A DNA stretch of 64,000 bases from assembly GCA_019352875.1 (NCBI GenBank), contig JAAAFW010000015.1, forward strand, positions 1,566,608 through 1,630,607, read 5' to 3'. Source of the DNA: Pedobacter cryoconitis (lineage in GTDB: Bacteria; Bacteroidota; Bacteroidia; Sphingobacteriales; Sphingobacteriaceae). Below the pieces are notes generated by a model. That model searched no databases. It was not told the origin of the DNA and saw nothing but the letters and a program-made list of their open reading frames with translations. The position numbers and the translations under genes are program-made. Each line of letters starts with the position of its first letter. The first letter of the stretch is position 1. Positions 33,675 to 42,859 of the stretch are shown here, piece after piece.

Positions 33675-33753
33675 AACTCCGAGGAATAGTAAATTGAAAG
33701 TAATGAAAAAATAAGCTAGAATAAGCGGAATACTCTTTGCTAACAAATGCAGG

Positions 33754-34470
33754 ATGAAAAACATATGCTATACCCTATTCACCAGGTTGCTTCTTGTCCT
33801 GCTCATACAGACGGGATTGTCGAATACACTCTCTGCACAAAGCCGGTCTTCAGCTAATACCTGGACCGCATCAGAACTTAAAAATGCAGATACTGCCAGA
33901 GATGTGCCTTACCTGAATGATGAAGAAAAAAAGCTGATATTTTATATGAATCTTGCACGCACCAATGGCGAGAAGTTTTTCAATACCTATTTTCAGGATT
34001 TCACCGATGCATTTAATCAGGAGATGCAACAATACCGGAATTACAATGACCTGCGGGTAAACCGGAAAGACAAGTACTACCGCGGCCTAGAAAAAGACCT
34101 CAAAGATGTCAGAAATCTCCCATTGTTCGAACCAGATGAAACTTTAACCTGGGTTGCACAGCAACACGCAAAAGATCTTAAAAAGACAAATAAAGCCGGG
34201 CATAATTCTAGTGATGGCAGGTCAGTTAAAGACCGGATAAACCCTTATTACCCAAACAGGGCAATGGCTGAGAACCTGGCTTTCGGATTTTCAAAGGGGC
34301 TTGCTAATATCTGTATGCTTCTGCTGGACAAGAATGTAAACGATCTGGGCCACAGAAAAACGATTTTAAGTACAAAAAACAATTTAAAATATACAGGTGT
34401 AACTATCGGCACTCATCCGGGATACAGGTATTGCGCAGTGATGGATTTTATATCCGGGCCGGCAGATTAA
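33754..34470 (+). CDS. Secreted CAP (SCP/PR-1) domain protein
   Basis: 238 residues. A signal peptide of about 29 residues ends near TLSAQS. A CAP domain follows: LNDEEKKLIFYMNLARTNGEKF split over the first helix, then WVAQQHAKDL with the first metal-site His, GHNSSDGRS, AENLAFGF (Glu) and GHRKTIL (second His), ending in the core strand YRYCAVMDF. Bacterial CAP proteins are secreted; functions vary and are mostly unknown. It ends 71 bases before the GtrA-like gene. Confidence 0.87.
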   Translation: MKNICYTLFTRLLLVLLIQTGLSNTLSAQSRSSANTWTASELKNADTARDVPYLNDEEKKLIFYMNLARTNGEKFFNTYFQDFTDAFNQEMQQYRNYNDLRVNRKDKYYRGLEKDLKDVRNLPLFEPDETLTWVAQQHAKDLKKTNKAGHNSSDGRSVKDRINPYYPNRAMAENLAFGFSKGLANICMLLLDKNVNDLGHRKTILSTKNNLKYTGVTIGTHPGYRYCAVMDFISGPAD

Positions 34471-34541
34471 ATAAAGCTGAATTTTCGGTAAGTGATTCTC
34501 ATTCCCTAAATTGCCGCATTTTAAGCGTACCCACATTATAT

Positions 34542-35021
34542 ATGCGTAAAGCCGTTATCCGTTTTATTGACTTTTTTTACCCGCCGTTTTCCAGGTGGTT
34601 CACGGTACATACTTTCCGCTATATTGTTTCGGGTGGTACGACCGCAGCCAGTGGTATCGTTGTTTACTATATAGTCTACAACTTTATACTAAAGCAGCGA
34701 CACGTTCTACTGCCTTTTCCTCCTGGAATGATTACTGCACCGGTAGCCGCACTGATCATCGAATCTTTTATTACGTTTCTTATTGGTTTTATACTCAATA
34801 AATACCTTGTCTTTACACAAAGCGAATTAAAAGGGCGGATCCAGTTCTTTCGCTATGGCACTGTAGTAGCGACGAATATCCTGCTCAACTTTGCCATGTT
34901 AAAGGTTATGGTCGAAACTTTTCATTTCTATCCGACGATTGCAAAGATTATTACCACAATAATATTGGCTGTTTTCAGTTATTTTACACAGAAACACTTC
35001 TCTTTCAAAGTCAAAAAATAG
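34542..35021 (+). CDS. GtrA-like membrane protein
   Basis: 159 residues from ATG 34542 (MRKAVIRFIDFF); a longer frame overlaps the CAP gene and is rejected. Four hydrophobic segments with the GtrA features FRYIVSGGTTAASGIVVYY at the first helix, FLIGFILNKYLVF and a C-terminal FSYFTQKHFSFK. GtrA proteins are thought to flip or present lipid-linked sugars for cell-surface polysaccharides. No glycosyltransferase partner is adjacent. Confidence 0.86.
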   Translation: MRKAVIRFIDFFYPPFSRWFTVHTFRYIVSGGTTAASGIVVYYIVYNFILKQRHVLLPFPPGMITAPVAALIIESFITFLIGFILNKYLVFTQSELKGRIQFFRYGTVVATNILLNFAMLKVMVETFHFYPTIAKIITTIILAVFSYFTQKHFSFKVKK

Positions 35022-35100
35022 ATCACAGCGAAGTCATAGCTGATATTTCGCTTGATAAATCGTTCTGACAGACTTATCTTAGGCAGAATACAAATAAAAA

Positions 35101-36891
35101 ATGGCAATGAGCGACTTTAACAACTTTAATAATCCGCAGGTAGCCGGTTTACCCAAACATTTAAGGCAATTTATCGTAGATCAGCATTACGAGAAATATA
35201 CCCCGGTGGATCAGGCTGTATGGCGCTATGTAATGCGTCAGAATTACAGTTACCTGAAAGATGTCGCTTATTATCCTTATATCAAAGGCCTGCAGCGTGC
35301 AGGACTGAGTATTGAATACATTCCGGATCTGCAGACCATGAACGACAACCTGGGAAAATTAGGCTGGGGTGCGGTAACAGTTGATGGATTTATTCCTCCT
35401 GCTGCCTTTATGGAATATCAGGCCTTTAAAGTACTGGTTATTGCCGCCGATATCCGCCAGATCAATCATATAGAATATACTCCTGCACCAGACATCATTC
35501 ATGAATCTGCCGGACATGCGCCGATTATTGCAGATGAAGCTTATAATTCTTACCTGAGCTATATTGGTTCCATTGGGGCAAAAGCAATGTTTTCAGCACG
35601 CGATTTTGAACTCTATGAAGCCATCAGAAATTTATCAATCCTGAAAGAGGCACAAAATGTACCGGAATTTGAGATCCTGCAGGCAGAAGAAAAACTCAGT
35701 CATATCTCCGCTCATATGGGTGAGCCATCAGAAATGGCTTTATTAAGCCGTTTACATTGGTGGACGGTAGAATACGGCTTGATCGGAAGCCTCGATGATC
35801 CGAAGATCTACGGGGCCGGACTTTTATCTTCTATCGGGGAAAGCTCAAGCTGTATGGCTGAAAATGTTAAAAAGATCCCGTATACAATCGACACAGTGAA
35901 TTACGCCTATGATATCACTAAAACACAACCACAGTTGTTTGTGACACCAACTTTCGAAAATCTGATTGATGTACTCGAACAGTTTGCAGATACCATGTCG
36001 TTCAGGCGTGGAGGGGCAGAAAGTATCGCCAAAGCGATTGACTCACGTAATCCGGCAACAGCGGTTTATAGTTCAGGACTGCAGGTAAGCGGCGTATTTG
36101 CAGATATGGGTAAAACAGAGTCCGGTGAGCTCATTTTTATTAAAACTACTGGTCCTTCTGCACTCGCATTTGCAGATAAGGAATTGGCGGGACATGGCAA
36201 AATTTACCACAAGGATGGCTTTTCTTCTCCTGTCGGAAGATTAAAGAACAGCCTGAAACCATTGGAAGACTTTGGTACTGAAGATCTGGAGAAATTTAAT
36301 ATGACCGAAGGCCGGGAAACGAATTTTGAATTTGAAAACGGGATTACCGTATCGGGAACTATAAAAAGAATAACGCGGGTTGCAGATAAAATTATCCTTA
36401 TCGTACTAGAGAATGCAACAGTCAAAGAATCCAGCGGTCACATTCTTTTTCAACCGGAATGGGGTACATATGATATGGCAGTTGGTGAGAAAATTGTTTC
36501 CGTATTCAATGGAGCAGCAGACAAAGATGCTTACGAGGAAATCTCCTTAATCAGCTATATTCCGACCGAAAAAATCAATTACGACGATAATACTGCTAAT
36601 CTCCACCGGATATACCAGACTGTGAGAATTATACGCGAAGAGCAACAGGGAGCAGAAGTACTGGACAGTCTGTTTGCAGAGCTGGCCGAAAACTATCCTG
36701 CAGACTGGCTCTGTGCAATGGAAATTCTGGAGATACTGCATTATACCAGGATTAACCCAGACCTGGAACAAAAAGTGAGTGCCTACCTGGAGCTCAAAAA
36801 GGATAGCGAGCCTGAACATCAGAAACTGATTCAGGACGGTCTGCACGTAATCGCTAATCCTGTTACCCAATTAATTACTGAAGAAGATTAA
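35101..36891 (+). CDS. phhA: Aromatic amino acid (phenylalanine) hydroxylase, long form
   Basis: 596 residues. The N-terminal half (about 15-290) is the pterin-dependent hydroxylase domain with iron ligands His134 and His139 (IIHESAGHAP) and Glu224 (WWTVEYGLIGS). It should convert Phe to Tyr using tetrahydropterin and O2. Bacterial PhhA is usually 260-300 aa; here about 300 further residues follow, with a segment like FENGITVSGTIKRITRVADKI, that I cannot assign. No pterin dehydratase gene is nearby. An SDR gene follows after 6 bases; Tyr-degradation genes lie 3-6 kb away. A weak TATCTTAG box lies 18 bases upstream. Confidence 0.9.
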   Translation: MAMSDFNNFNNPQVAGLPKHLRQFIVDQHYEKYTPVDQAVWRYVMRQNYSYLKDVAYYPYIKGLQRAGLSIEYIPDLQTMNDNLGKLGWGAVTVDGFIPPAAFMEYQAFKVLVIAADIRQINHIEYTPAPDIIHESAGHAPIIADEAYNSYLSYIGSIGAKAMFSARDFELYEAIRNLSILKEAQNVPEFEILQAEEKLSHISAHMGEPSEMALLSRLHWWTVEYGLIGSLDDPKIYGAGLLSSIGESSSCMAENVKKIPYTIDTVNYAYDITKTQPQLFVTPTFENLIDVLEQFADTMSFRRGGAESIAKAIDSRNPATAVYSSGLQVSGVFADMGKTESGELIFIKTTGPSALAFADKELAGHGKIYHKDGFSSPVGRLKNSLKPLEDFGTEDLEKFNMTEGRETNFEFENGITVSGTIKRITRVADKIILIVLENATVKESSGHILFQPEWGTYDMAVGEKIVSVFNGAADKDAYEEISLISYIPTEKINYDDNTANLHRIYQTVRIIREEQQGAEVLDSLFAELAENYPADWLCAMEILEILHYTRINPDLEQKVSAYLELKKDSEPEHQKLIQDGLHVIANPVTQLITEED

Positions 36892-36897
36892 CATAAC

Positions 36898-37599
36898 ATG
36901 AATATTGTACTAACTGGTGCCAGCAGTGGCATAGGCTTCGAAGCCGCTTTAGAATTTACCCTGCAAAGTGCCAACAAAGTGGTCTGTATCGCCAGATCGG
37001 CCGATAAACTTCGTAAACTACTGGAAATTGCAAGAAGCATAACTCCTGATTGTACTTTGCTACCAGTAGAATTTGACATTGTGAATGATGACTATGCAGC
37101 GCTGATCCCTTTCTTAAAAGAAAGATTAGGTCATGTGGACATCCTGATTAATAATGCAGGTGCTCTAATTAACAAGCCTTTTCTGGAAACTTCTGCCGAT
37201 GACCTGGAAGACATGTTCCGTTCTAACGTAACCGGTCATTTTAAGATGATTCAGAATCTACTGCCACTAATGAAAAGCGATGGTCATATCCTGAACATTG
37301 GCAGTATGGGAGGTTTCCAGGGAAGTGTTAAATTTCCAGGACTTGCCGCTTATTCCTCGAGTAAATCTGCCCTTCATACTTTAACAGAATGTCTGGCATT
37401 TGAGCTGGCCGAAACAGGGATCAAAATCAATTGCCTTGCACTGGGCTCTGCGCAAACAGAAATGCTGGAACAGGCTTTCCCTGGATACCAGTCTCCGGTT
37501 ATGGCTTTTGAAATGGGTAAATACGTGGCCGATTTTGCCAGAACAGGTCATCGTTTTTTTAATGGAAAGATTATTCCTGTTGCAGTGACAACACCATAA
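36898..37599 (+). CDS. Short-chain dehydrogenase/reductase (SDR)
   Basis: A 233-residue classical SDR. The cofactor motif is TGASSGIG (6-13), then INNAG, and the catalytic triad is Ser136, Tyr152 and Lys156 (AAYSSSKSAL). It lies 6 bases after phhA and is surely co-transcribed. Some dihydropteridine reductases are SDRs, so it might regenerate the pterin cofactor of PhhA; this is a positional inference only, and the sequence looks like a generic SDR. Confidence 0.9.
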   Translation: MNIVLTGASSGIGFEAALEFTLQSANKVVCIARSADKLRKLLEIARSITPDCTLLPVEFDIVNDDYAALIPFLKERLGHVDILINNAGALINKPFLETSADDLEDMFRSNVTGHFKMIQNLLPLMKSDGHILNIGSMGGFQGSVKFPGLAAYSSSKSALHTLTECLAFELAETGIKINCLALGSAQTEMLEQAFPGYQSPVMAFEMGKYVADFARTGHRFFNGKIIPVAVTTP

Positions 37600-37632
37600 T
37601 TTTTTATATCTTTAAAAAAACCCGGGGTGAAA

Positions 37633-37655
37633 GCAGCTTCTTTTAAAGAGGCTGC
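37633..37655 (+). other. Hairpin upstream of the secreted C40 peptidase gene
   Basis: GCAGCTTCTTT and AAAGAGGCTGC form an 11-bp stem with one G-U pair around a very short loop. There is no T-run, so it is not a clear terminator. It may affect the 3' end of the SDR message or the leader of the next gene. Confidence 0.35.
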
Positions 37656-37688
37656 CTATCCTGATTGTTCAGAAAACACATTATTCTA

Positions 37689-38201
37689 ATGAAGAAAGCC
37701 TTTGTTTTATGCAGTCTGATTGGTATGCTCTACACCGGCACAGCCATTGCCCAGACTTCCGGCGAGAAACAATTACAGCCTAAAACGGTAGAAAATGCTC
37801 CACAGGAAGGTGCAGGTGCAAAATTAATAAGTTTTGCAAAAACAATGATCGGGATTCCTTACCGCTATGCCAGCAGTAACCCTAACATCGGATTTGACTG
37901 CTCTGGTTTTGTAAGTTATGTCTTCAAAAATTTCGGGTTCAGTGTTCCGCGTTCTTCGCCTGAATTCGTTGCAGCCGGAAAACCGGTAAAGCTGGAAAAT
38001 GCCAAAGTTGGCGATATTCTCATTTTTACCGGCTCAAATCCAAAAAACAGAAAAATAGGCCATGTAGGAATCGTCTATAAAATAGATGGTGACGAAATTG
38101 AATTTATCCACTCCAGTTCAGGAAAAGCCAAGGGTGTTACCATTACTACCATGGATACCTATTATAAGCGGCGCTTTATGAAAGCAGTAAGTGTGCTCTG
38201 A
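37689..38201 (+). CDS. Secreted NlpC/P60 (C40) peptidase
   Basis: 170 residues from ATG 37689. The signal peptide is MKKAFVLCSLIGMLYTGTAIAQ. The C40 domain has Cys71 (GFDCSGFVSYVF), His125 (IGHVGIVY) and the polar third residue His141 (FIHSSSGKA). It should cleave peptidoglycan stem peptides in the periplasm. An upstream TTG-initiated frame is less likely because the signal peptide starts at this ATG. Convergent with the flavin reductase gene; 4 bases separate the stops. Confidence 0.9.
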   Translation: MKKAFVLCSLIGMLYTGTAIAQTSGEKQLQPKTVENAPQEGAGAKLISFAKTMIGIPYRYASSNPNIGFDCSGFVSYVFKNFGFSVPRSSPEFVAAGKPVKLENAKVGDILIFTGSNPKNRKIGHVGIVYKIDGDEIEFIHSSSGKAKGVTITTMDTYYKRRFMKAVSVL

Positions 38202-38205
38202 TCAA

Positions 38206-39102
38206 TTACCAGATTTCCAGTAATACTATTTTCAGCGCATCGGTAACTTCTCCTCTTCCGAGTAATTCATGAGCCAGCTCATGCAGTTCCCTTTGCCGGT
38301 TGATAGTGTCTCCAATAGTTGCGTCGAGTATTTCTTTAACCTGCGGATGGAACCTGATATCTTCGATCTCTTCTTCAACAGGCATTTGCTCCATATTACC
38401 CAGCATTCCCAAATCATTTCCGGTTAAAACATAAGAATTTCGAACACCGGCGGGCAAAGCATCTACTCCTATTCCTTTACTGACCAATGGCTTTTTGACC
38501 TGAAAGAGATTTTCCGGGGTCACCCTGCAATACCAGTCGCCGCCCAGTCTCGCAACGAGGTCTATCTTAGCCTGATCTATTTTTCCTTCCGCGTCAAGAA
38601 TGTCTTTACGGATATGTATTTTTTTTATTTCTGCCAGCACAAGATTACCCGCACCAGGATTTTCTCCCAGACCAATGACTTCCCTAACCGTACATTCGAG
38701 CTGTACCGGAGCTTCTGCTACCCTTGGTGGTAATACCAGCTCCGATTTAAGCATTGTAAAGCCAGCCTTCTCAAATTCATTGACGTTTTTATCGTACTCG
38801 GTACTTGCCAGGCTAACCTGCTGTACCATAGAATAATTGACTATGTTAATTACACATTCAGGAACTTCCAGAATATTCTCCAGCGTATGTTTGGTCGTAT
38901 TATCTCTAACCCTTCTTGCAGGTGAAAAGATACAAAGCGGAGGATTTGTACTGAAAAGGTTAAAAAAACTAAAAGGGCTCAGATTAACCTGCCCGGCACT
39001 GTCAATTGTCGAAGCAAAACAGATGGGTCTGGGCGCGATTGCATACTGTAAATATTGTTGTAAGTCAACCGGGCTTAAATCGGCTGTGGAAAGACTCAGC
39101 AT
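38206..39102 (-). CDS. Flavin reductase-like FMN-binding protein
   Basis: 298 residues. The N-terminal 200 residues are a split-barrel flavin reductase-like domain (APRPICFASTIDSAGQVNLSP read in two halves, and FNLFSTNPPLCIFSP, the usual FMN-contact region). A C-terminal helical tail follows. It might act as an NAD(P)H:flavin oxidoreductase. Its ATG overlaps the stop of the FAH gene by one base (TAATG), so it is coupled to Tyr breakdown, where it has no textbook role. Confidence 0.83.
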   Translation of the reverse strand: MLSLSTADLSPVDLQQYLQYAIAPRPICFASTIDSAGQVNLSPFSFFNLFSTNPPLCIFSPARRVRDNTTKHTLENILEVPECVINIVNYSMVQQVSLASTEYDKNVNEFEKAGFTMLKSELVLPPRVAEAPVQLECTVREVIGLGENPGAGNLVLAEIKKIHIRKDILDAEGKIDQAKIDLVARLGGDWYCRVTPENLFQVKKPLVSKGIGVDALPAGVRNSYVLTGNDLGMLGNMEQMPVEEEIEDIRFHPQVKEILDATIGDTINRQRELHELAHELLGRGEVTDALKIVLLEIW

Positions 39103-40097
39103 TATTTTTTAAGGTTTAAAATAGAAAAATCTGTATCTGCTTTACGAATAATATTACTCAGGATTCCTAAACCTGTAATTTCCATTTCTACGATATCGCC
39201 ATCCTGCAACCACTGAACCGGATAGTCAGGATTATTCAGCAAGCCGGTGCCGTTCAGTTCAAGCAAACAGCCTGTACCAACTGTCCCGGATCCGATTACA
39301 TCTCCCGGAAGAATATCAACGCCATATGCACAACGCTCGATAATTTCGGCAAATGTCCAGTCCATATCGGCCATATTCCCGGCAGAGACTTGTTTCCCAT
39401 TAACGGTACATGTCATTTCGAGATTGTAATTATTACCGGTGTGCCCCTGCTTGGGAGCAACCTTATAAGCTTCCAGTTCATCAGGCGTAACCAGCCATGG
39501 TCCAATTACCGTAGAAAAATCCTTTCCCTTTGCCGGCCCCAGGTTCAGCAGCATTTCTTCCATCTGTAAAATCCTGGCGCTCATATCGTTCATAATCATA
39601 TATCCAGCGATATACTGATCTGCTTCTGCGGCAGTTATATTTCTCCCTTTCTTCCCGATTACAACGGCAACCTCCAATTCAAAATCCAGTTTCTGAAAAT
39701 GATCAGGCATACAGATTATCTCGCCGGGCCCCTGTATTGCATTATGGTTGGTAAAATAGAAAATTGGATACTGATCAAACTCGGCTATCATGTCCAGTTT
39801 CCTGTTCCTGCGTGCTGCAGCCACATGCTGACGAAATGCATATCCATCCCTGCATGAAGTGGGGTGTGGAACCGGGGCAATCACTTCATAAAAAGCTTCT
39901 TCTTTAGGCTCTATTTCGCCGTTTTTAATTTGTCTGTCGATTTTCATGGCCCGTTCCATCAAAACTTCTGAGTCTTTCAAAAATGAATTCATATCATCAG
40001 GAAGCTGTTTATCACATGAATTCAGGTTATAGATATGTCCGTCTACAAATACGCCCAGGTGCTCCTGCTCTTCAGTTTTATAGGATACTAATTTCAT
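39102..40097 (-). CDS. Fumarylacetoacetase-family hydrolase
   Basis: 331 residues. The FAH core has the metal and substrate loops FELEVAVVIGKKG, YMIMNDMSAR and GPAKGKDFSTVIGPWL, plus GSGTVGTGC near the C-terminus. It should cleave fumarylacetoacetate to fumarate and acetoacetate, the last step of Tyr catabolism; the divergent hmgA and hpd genes support that. It is coupled to the downstream flavin reductase gene. A TAGCTTTG box lies 39 bases upstream. Confidence 0.9.
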   Translation of the reverse strand: MKLVSYKTEEQEHLGVFVDGHIYNLNSCDKQLPDDMNSFLKDSEVLMERAMKIDRQIKNGEIEPKEEAFYEVIAPVPHPTSCRDGYAFRQHVAAARRNRKLDMIAEFDQYPIFYFTNHNAIQGPGEIICMPDHFQKLDFELEVAVVIGKKGRNITAAEADQYIAGYMIMNDMSARILQMEEMLLNLGPAKGKDFSTVIGPWLVTPDELEAYKVAPKQGHTGNNYNLEMTCTVNGKQVSAGNMADMDWTFAEIIERCAYGVDILPGDVIGSGTVGTGCLLELNGTGLLNNPDYPVQWLQDGDIVEMEITGLGILSNIIRKADTDFSILNLKK

Positions 40098-40485
40098 AAC
40101 ATTTTAAATTTGGTTGAAAAGATGGTTCTCTGCTATCAAAGCTAGAAAATTTAAAACAAGCGGGGGGCCATAAACGTTTTCTTTTTATATCAGAAACAAC
40201 GAATACATTCATACAACTAAATATTTACCAAATTATCTACTGCATAAATTTGAATGCTGATTATATAATTCTTAACTTAGCTTAAGCAACAATGATGAAG
40301 AGAAAACTAAAATATCAGGATCGTATAGCCAGCCAGGTCTTGGCAGGCTTTAGGTATGGTATGCTTTCTGTCCTCATTTTTGCTCAATATTCCGTTTAAA
40401 GCCTATTTCTTAAGGCAATCTACGTCTGCTTTTTTTTAACGCAGCCTGCTCTCCCCCTTTTCTAACCTTAACAAAACCTATTGAT
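40098..40485. other. Divergent regulatory region, FAH gene to hmgA
   Basis: A 388-base gap with the minus-strand promoter box near its left end. There is no matching box within 60 bases of hmgA. A 35-codon open frame (40292-40399, MMKRKLKYQDRIASQV...) is the only sizeable frame in the hmgA direction and is not called as a gene. No clear palindrome seen. Confidence 0.5.
40137..40144 (-). promoter_or_regulatory. TAnnTTTG (-7) box for the FAH-flavin reductase operon
   Basis: The minus strand reads TAGCTTTG, 39 bases upstream of the FAH ATG. Confidence 0.55.
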
Positions 40486-41652
40486 ATGCCTATTTATCAT
40501 ACTCTAGGAACCATTCCGCCTAAAAGGCATACTGTTTTCCGTAAACCAGATGGTGAGCTGTATGCAGAGGAACTGGTCTCCACAGAAGGATTTTCAAGCT
40601 TGTATTCACTTGTTTATCATTGTCATCCGCCAACAATCGTTAAATCTCTGGGCGAACCTTATAGCGTCGAACCGGAAATTGCAAGGGAAAAACACCTGAA
40701 ACATACTTCGCTGCTGGGCTTTAAAATATCGCCTGAAGATGATTATCTGAAGAGCAGAAAACCTGTTCTCGTGAATAGCGATCTGCACATTTCACTGGCA
40801 GCACCCAGGAAATCGATGACAGATTATTTCTATAAGAACTCGCAAGCAGACGAAGTTATCTTTATTCATGAGGGCAGCGGCACACTGAAAACGGGTTTTG
40901 GCCAGATTAAATTCGCTTATGGGGACTATCTGGTTATTCCCAGAGGCACTATCTACCAGATGGAATTTACGGATGAAAAGAACCGGCTTTTTATTGTAGA
41001 GAGCTTTAGCCCTATCCGTACACCCAAACGTTACCGGAATGAATACGGACAGCTCATGGAACACTCGCCTTACTGTGAGCGGGACATCCGGAAACCGGAA
41101 AACCTGGAAACGAATGATGTTTACGGCGATTTTAAAGTCCTGATCAAAAAACAGGGTATCATGTACCCTTATACTTACGGCACGCATCCTTTTGACTTTG
41201 TAGGCTGGGATGGATTTCATTACCCCTGGGCATTCTCTATTCATGATTTTGAACCCATAACCGGCAGGCTTCACCAGCCGCCCCCTGTACATCAAACTTT
41301 TGAAGGCCACAATTTCGTGATCTGTTCATTTGTTCCCCGTAAATACGATTACCATCCTTTGTCCATTCCGGCCCCTTATAATCATAGCAATGTGGACAGC
41401 GACGAGGTGCTGTATTATGTAGACGGAGATTTTATGAGCCGTAAAAGTGTAGAGCGTGGACAAATCACATTGCATCCCGGAGGAATCCCACATGGTCCGC
41501 ACCCTGGTACCGTTGAAAAATCTATTGGTAAAGAAAAAACGGAAGAGCTGGCAGTTATGATTGACCCTTTCCGTCCATTGATGTTAACGAAAGATGCCCT
41601 GGCGATTGAAGATGAAAATTATCACAAAAGCTGGCAGATCAATATCGAATAA
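40486..41652 (+). CDS. hmgA: Homogentisate 1,2-dioxygenase
   Basis: 388 residues in a cupin fold. The N-terminal LGTIPPKRHTVFRKPDGELYAEE (two adjacent segments), RGTIYQMEF, and the C-terminal SDEVLYYVDGDF with HPGGIPHGPHPG (iron-ligand and substrate histidines) match HmgA of the shorter bacterial type. It opens homogentisate to maleylacetoacetate. It is followed after 33 bases by hpd on the same strand, and is divergent from the FAH gene. No promoter box is seen close to the start. Confidence 0.92.
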   Translation: MPIYHTLGTIPPKRHTVFRKPDGELYAEELVSTEGFSSLYSLVYHCHPPTIVKSLGEPYSVEPEIAREKHLKHTSLLGFKISPEDDYLKSRKPVLVNSDLHISLAAPRKSMTDYFYKNSQADEVIFIHEGSGTLKTGFGQIKFAYGDYLVIPRGTIYQMEFTDEKNRLFIVESFSPIRTPKRYRNEYGQLMEHSPYCERDIRKPENLETNDVYGDFKVLIKKQGIMYPYTYGTHPFDFVGWDGFHYPWAFSIHDFEPITGRLHQPPPVHQTFEGHNFVICSFVPRKYDYHPLSIPAPYNHSNVDSDEVLYYVDGDFMSRKSVERGQITLHPGGIPHGPHPGTVEKSIGKEKTEELAVMIDPFRPLMLTKDALAIEDENYHKSWQINIE

Positions 41653-41685
41653 ATCTTAAAAATTTAACCTGTAAACTCAACCAAA

Positions 41686-42813
41686 ATGCAATCATTAGTT
41701 GTAGAAAAGAAAACGGCAGTAACAGATTTCCTGCCTTTAAATGGCACAGATCATCTGGAACTTTACGTAGGTAACGCAAAACAATCTGCCCATTATTACA
41801 AAACAGCCTTCGGTTTCACCACTGTTGCTTATGCAGGTCCTGAAACCGGAATTAGGGATCGTGCATCTTATGTATTACAGCAGGGCAAGATCAGACTGGT
41901 TTTAACAACACCACTGCATTCAGAAAGTCCGATCATGGAACATGTCCGCAAACACGGAGACGGCGTTAAAATTCTGGCACTCTGGGTGGACGATGCTTAC
42001 CGGTCTTATGAAGAAACGGTTCGACGTGGGGCCATTTCCTATCAGGAACCAAAAACCATGAAAGATGAATTCGGCGAGGTACGCACCGCCGGAATTTATA
42101 CTTATGGCGAAACTATACATCTGTTTGTAGAACGTAAAAACTATACAGGCGCATTTATGCCGGGATACATGGCATTAGATAGTGACTATAAGCCCGAAAA
42201 CACAGGCCTGCTTTATATTGATCATTGTGTTGGTAATGTAGGCTGGAACAGAATGGACGAAGCGGTCCGCTGGTACGAGGACGTAATGGGCTTCCGTAAC
42301 ATCCTTTCATTTGATGATAAACAGATCAATACTGAATATTCTGCATTGATGAGTAAAGTGATGAGTAACCAGAACGGCTACGTTAAATTTCCGATCAATG
42401 AGCCTGCTGAAGGAAAGAAAAAGTCACAGATTGAAGAATACCTGGAATTCTATGAAGGTGAAGGCGTACAACATATTGCTGTTGCCACGCATGATATTAT
42501 TAAAACGGTGCGTGCAATGAAGGCCCGTGGCGTGGAGTTTCTAGGTGCCCCTCCGGCTGCTTATTATGATCATTTGCTGGAGCGGGTCGGCAAAATAGAT
42601 GAAGACATTGCTCCATTGCAGGAACTGGGTATTCTTGTAGATTACGATGAGGAGGGTTATCTGCTGCAGATATTCACCAAACCGGTACAGGACAGGCCAA
42701 CATTATTCTTTGAGATCATTCAGCGTAAAGGTGCGCAGTCTTTCGGGGCCGGTAACTTTAAGGCTTTATTTGAATCTCTGGAACGTGAGCAGGAGAAGAG
42801 AGGGAACTTGTAA
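41686..42813 (+). CDS. hpd: 4-Hydroxyphenylpyruvate dioxygenase
   Basis: 375 residues with two vicinal-oxygen-chelate domains. The iron ligands are His180 (YIDHCVGN), His263 (VQHIAVAT) and Glu343 (FFEIIQRKG), all intact. The conserved C-terminal FGAGNFKALFESLEREQ helix is present. It forms homogentisate from 4-hydroxyphenylpyruvate. It lies in an hmgA-hpd operon ended by a GC-rich terminator. Confidence 0.96.
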   Translation: MQSLVVEKKTAVTDFLPLNGTDHLELYVGNAKQSAHYYKTAFGFTTVAYAGPETGIRDRASYVLQQGKIRLVLTTPLHSESPIMEHVRKHGDGVKILALWVDDAYRSYEETVRRGAISYQEPKTMKDEFGEVRTAGIYTYGETIHLFVERKNYTGAFMPGYMALDSDYKPENTGLLYIDHCVGNVGWNRMDEAVRWYEDVMGFRNILSFDDKQINTEYSALMSKVMSNQNGYVKFPINEPAEGKKKSQIEEYLEFYEGEGVQHIAVATHDIIKTVRAMKARGVEFLGAPPAAYYDHLLERVGKIDEDIAPLQELGILVDYDEEGYLLQIFTKPVQDRPTLFFEIIQRKGAQSFGAGNFKALFESLEREQEKRGNL

Positions 42814-42831
42814 TTTTTAGATTAATGCCCG

Positions 42832-42859
42832 AAGGCCGGTCCAGAAGACCGGCTTTTTG
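42832..42859 (+). terminator. Intrinsic terminator after hpd
   Basis: The stem GCCGGTC/GACCGGC, extended by G-U and A-T pairs, has a 5-base loop and a TTTTTG tail, 18 bases after the hpd stop. Confidence 0.85.

Larger units (their letters stand above)
33446..33753. other. Intergenic region, glyS to the CAP-domain gene
   Basis: A 308-base gap. It holds the glyS terminator, then an 11-bp periodic repeat element (33579-33674). A minus-strand open frame (33495-33764) crosses the repeat; its product is mostly the translated repeat, so I do not call it a gene. No exact TAnnTTTG box is seen before the CAP gene (TACTCTTTG has one extra base). Confidence 0.6.

Noticed and set aside
33495..33764. A minus-strand 89-aa frame as a gene
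   Set aside because: Its central part is the translated 11-bp repeat; the ends have no recognisable coding features.
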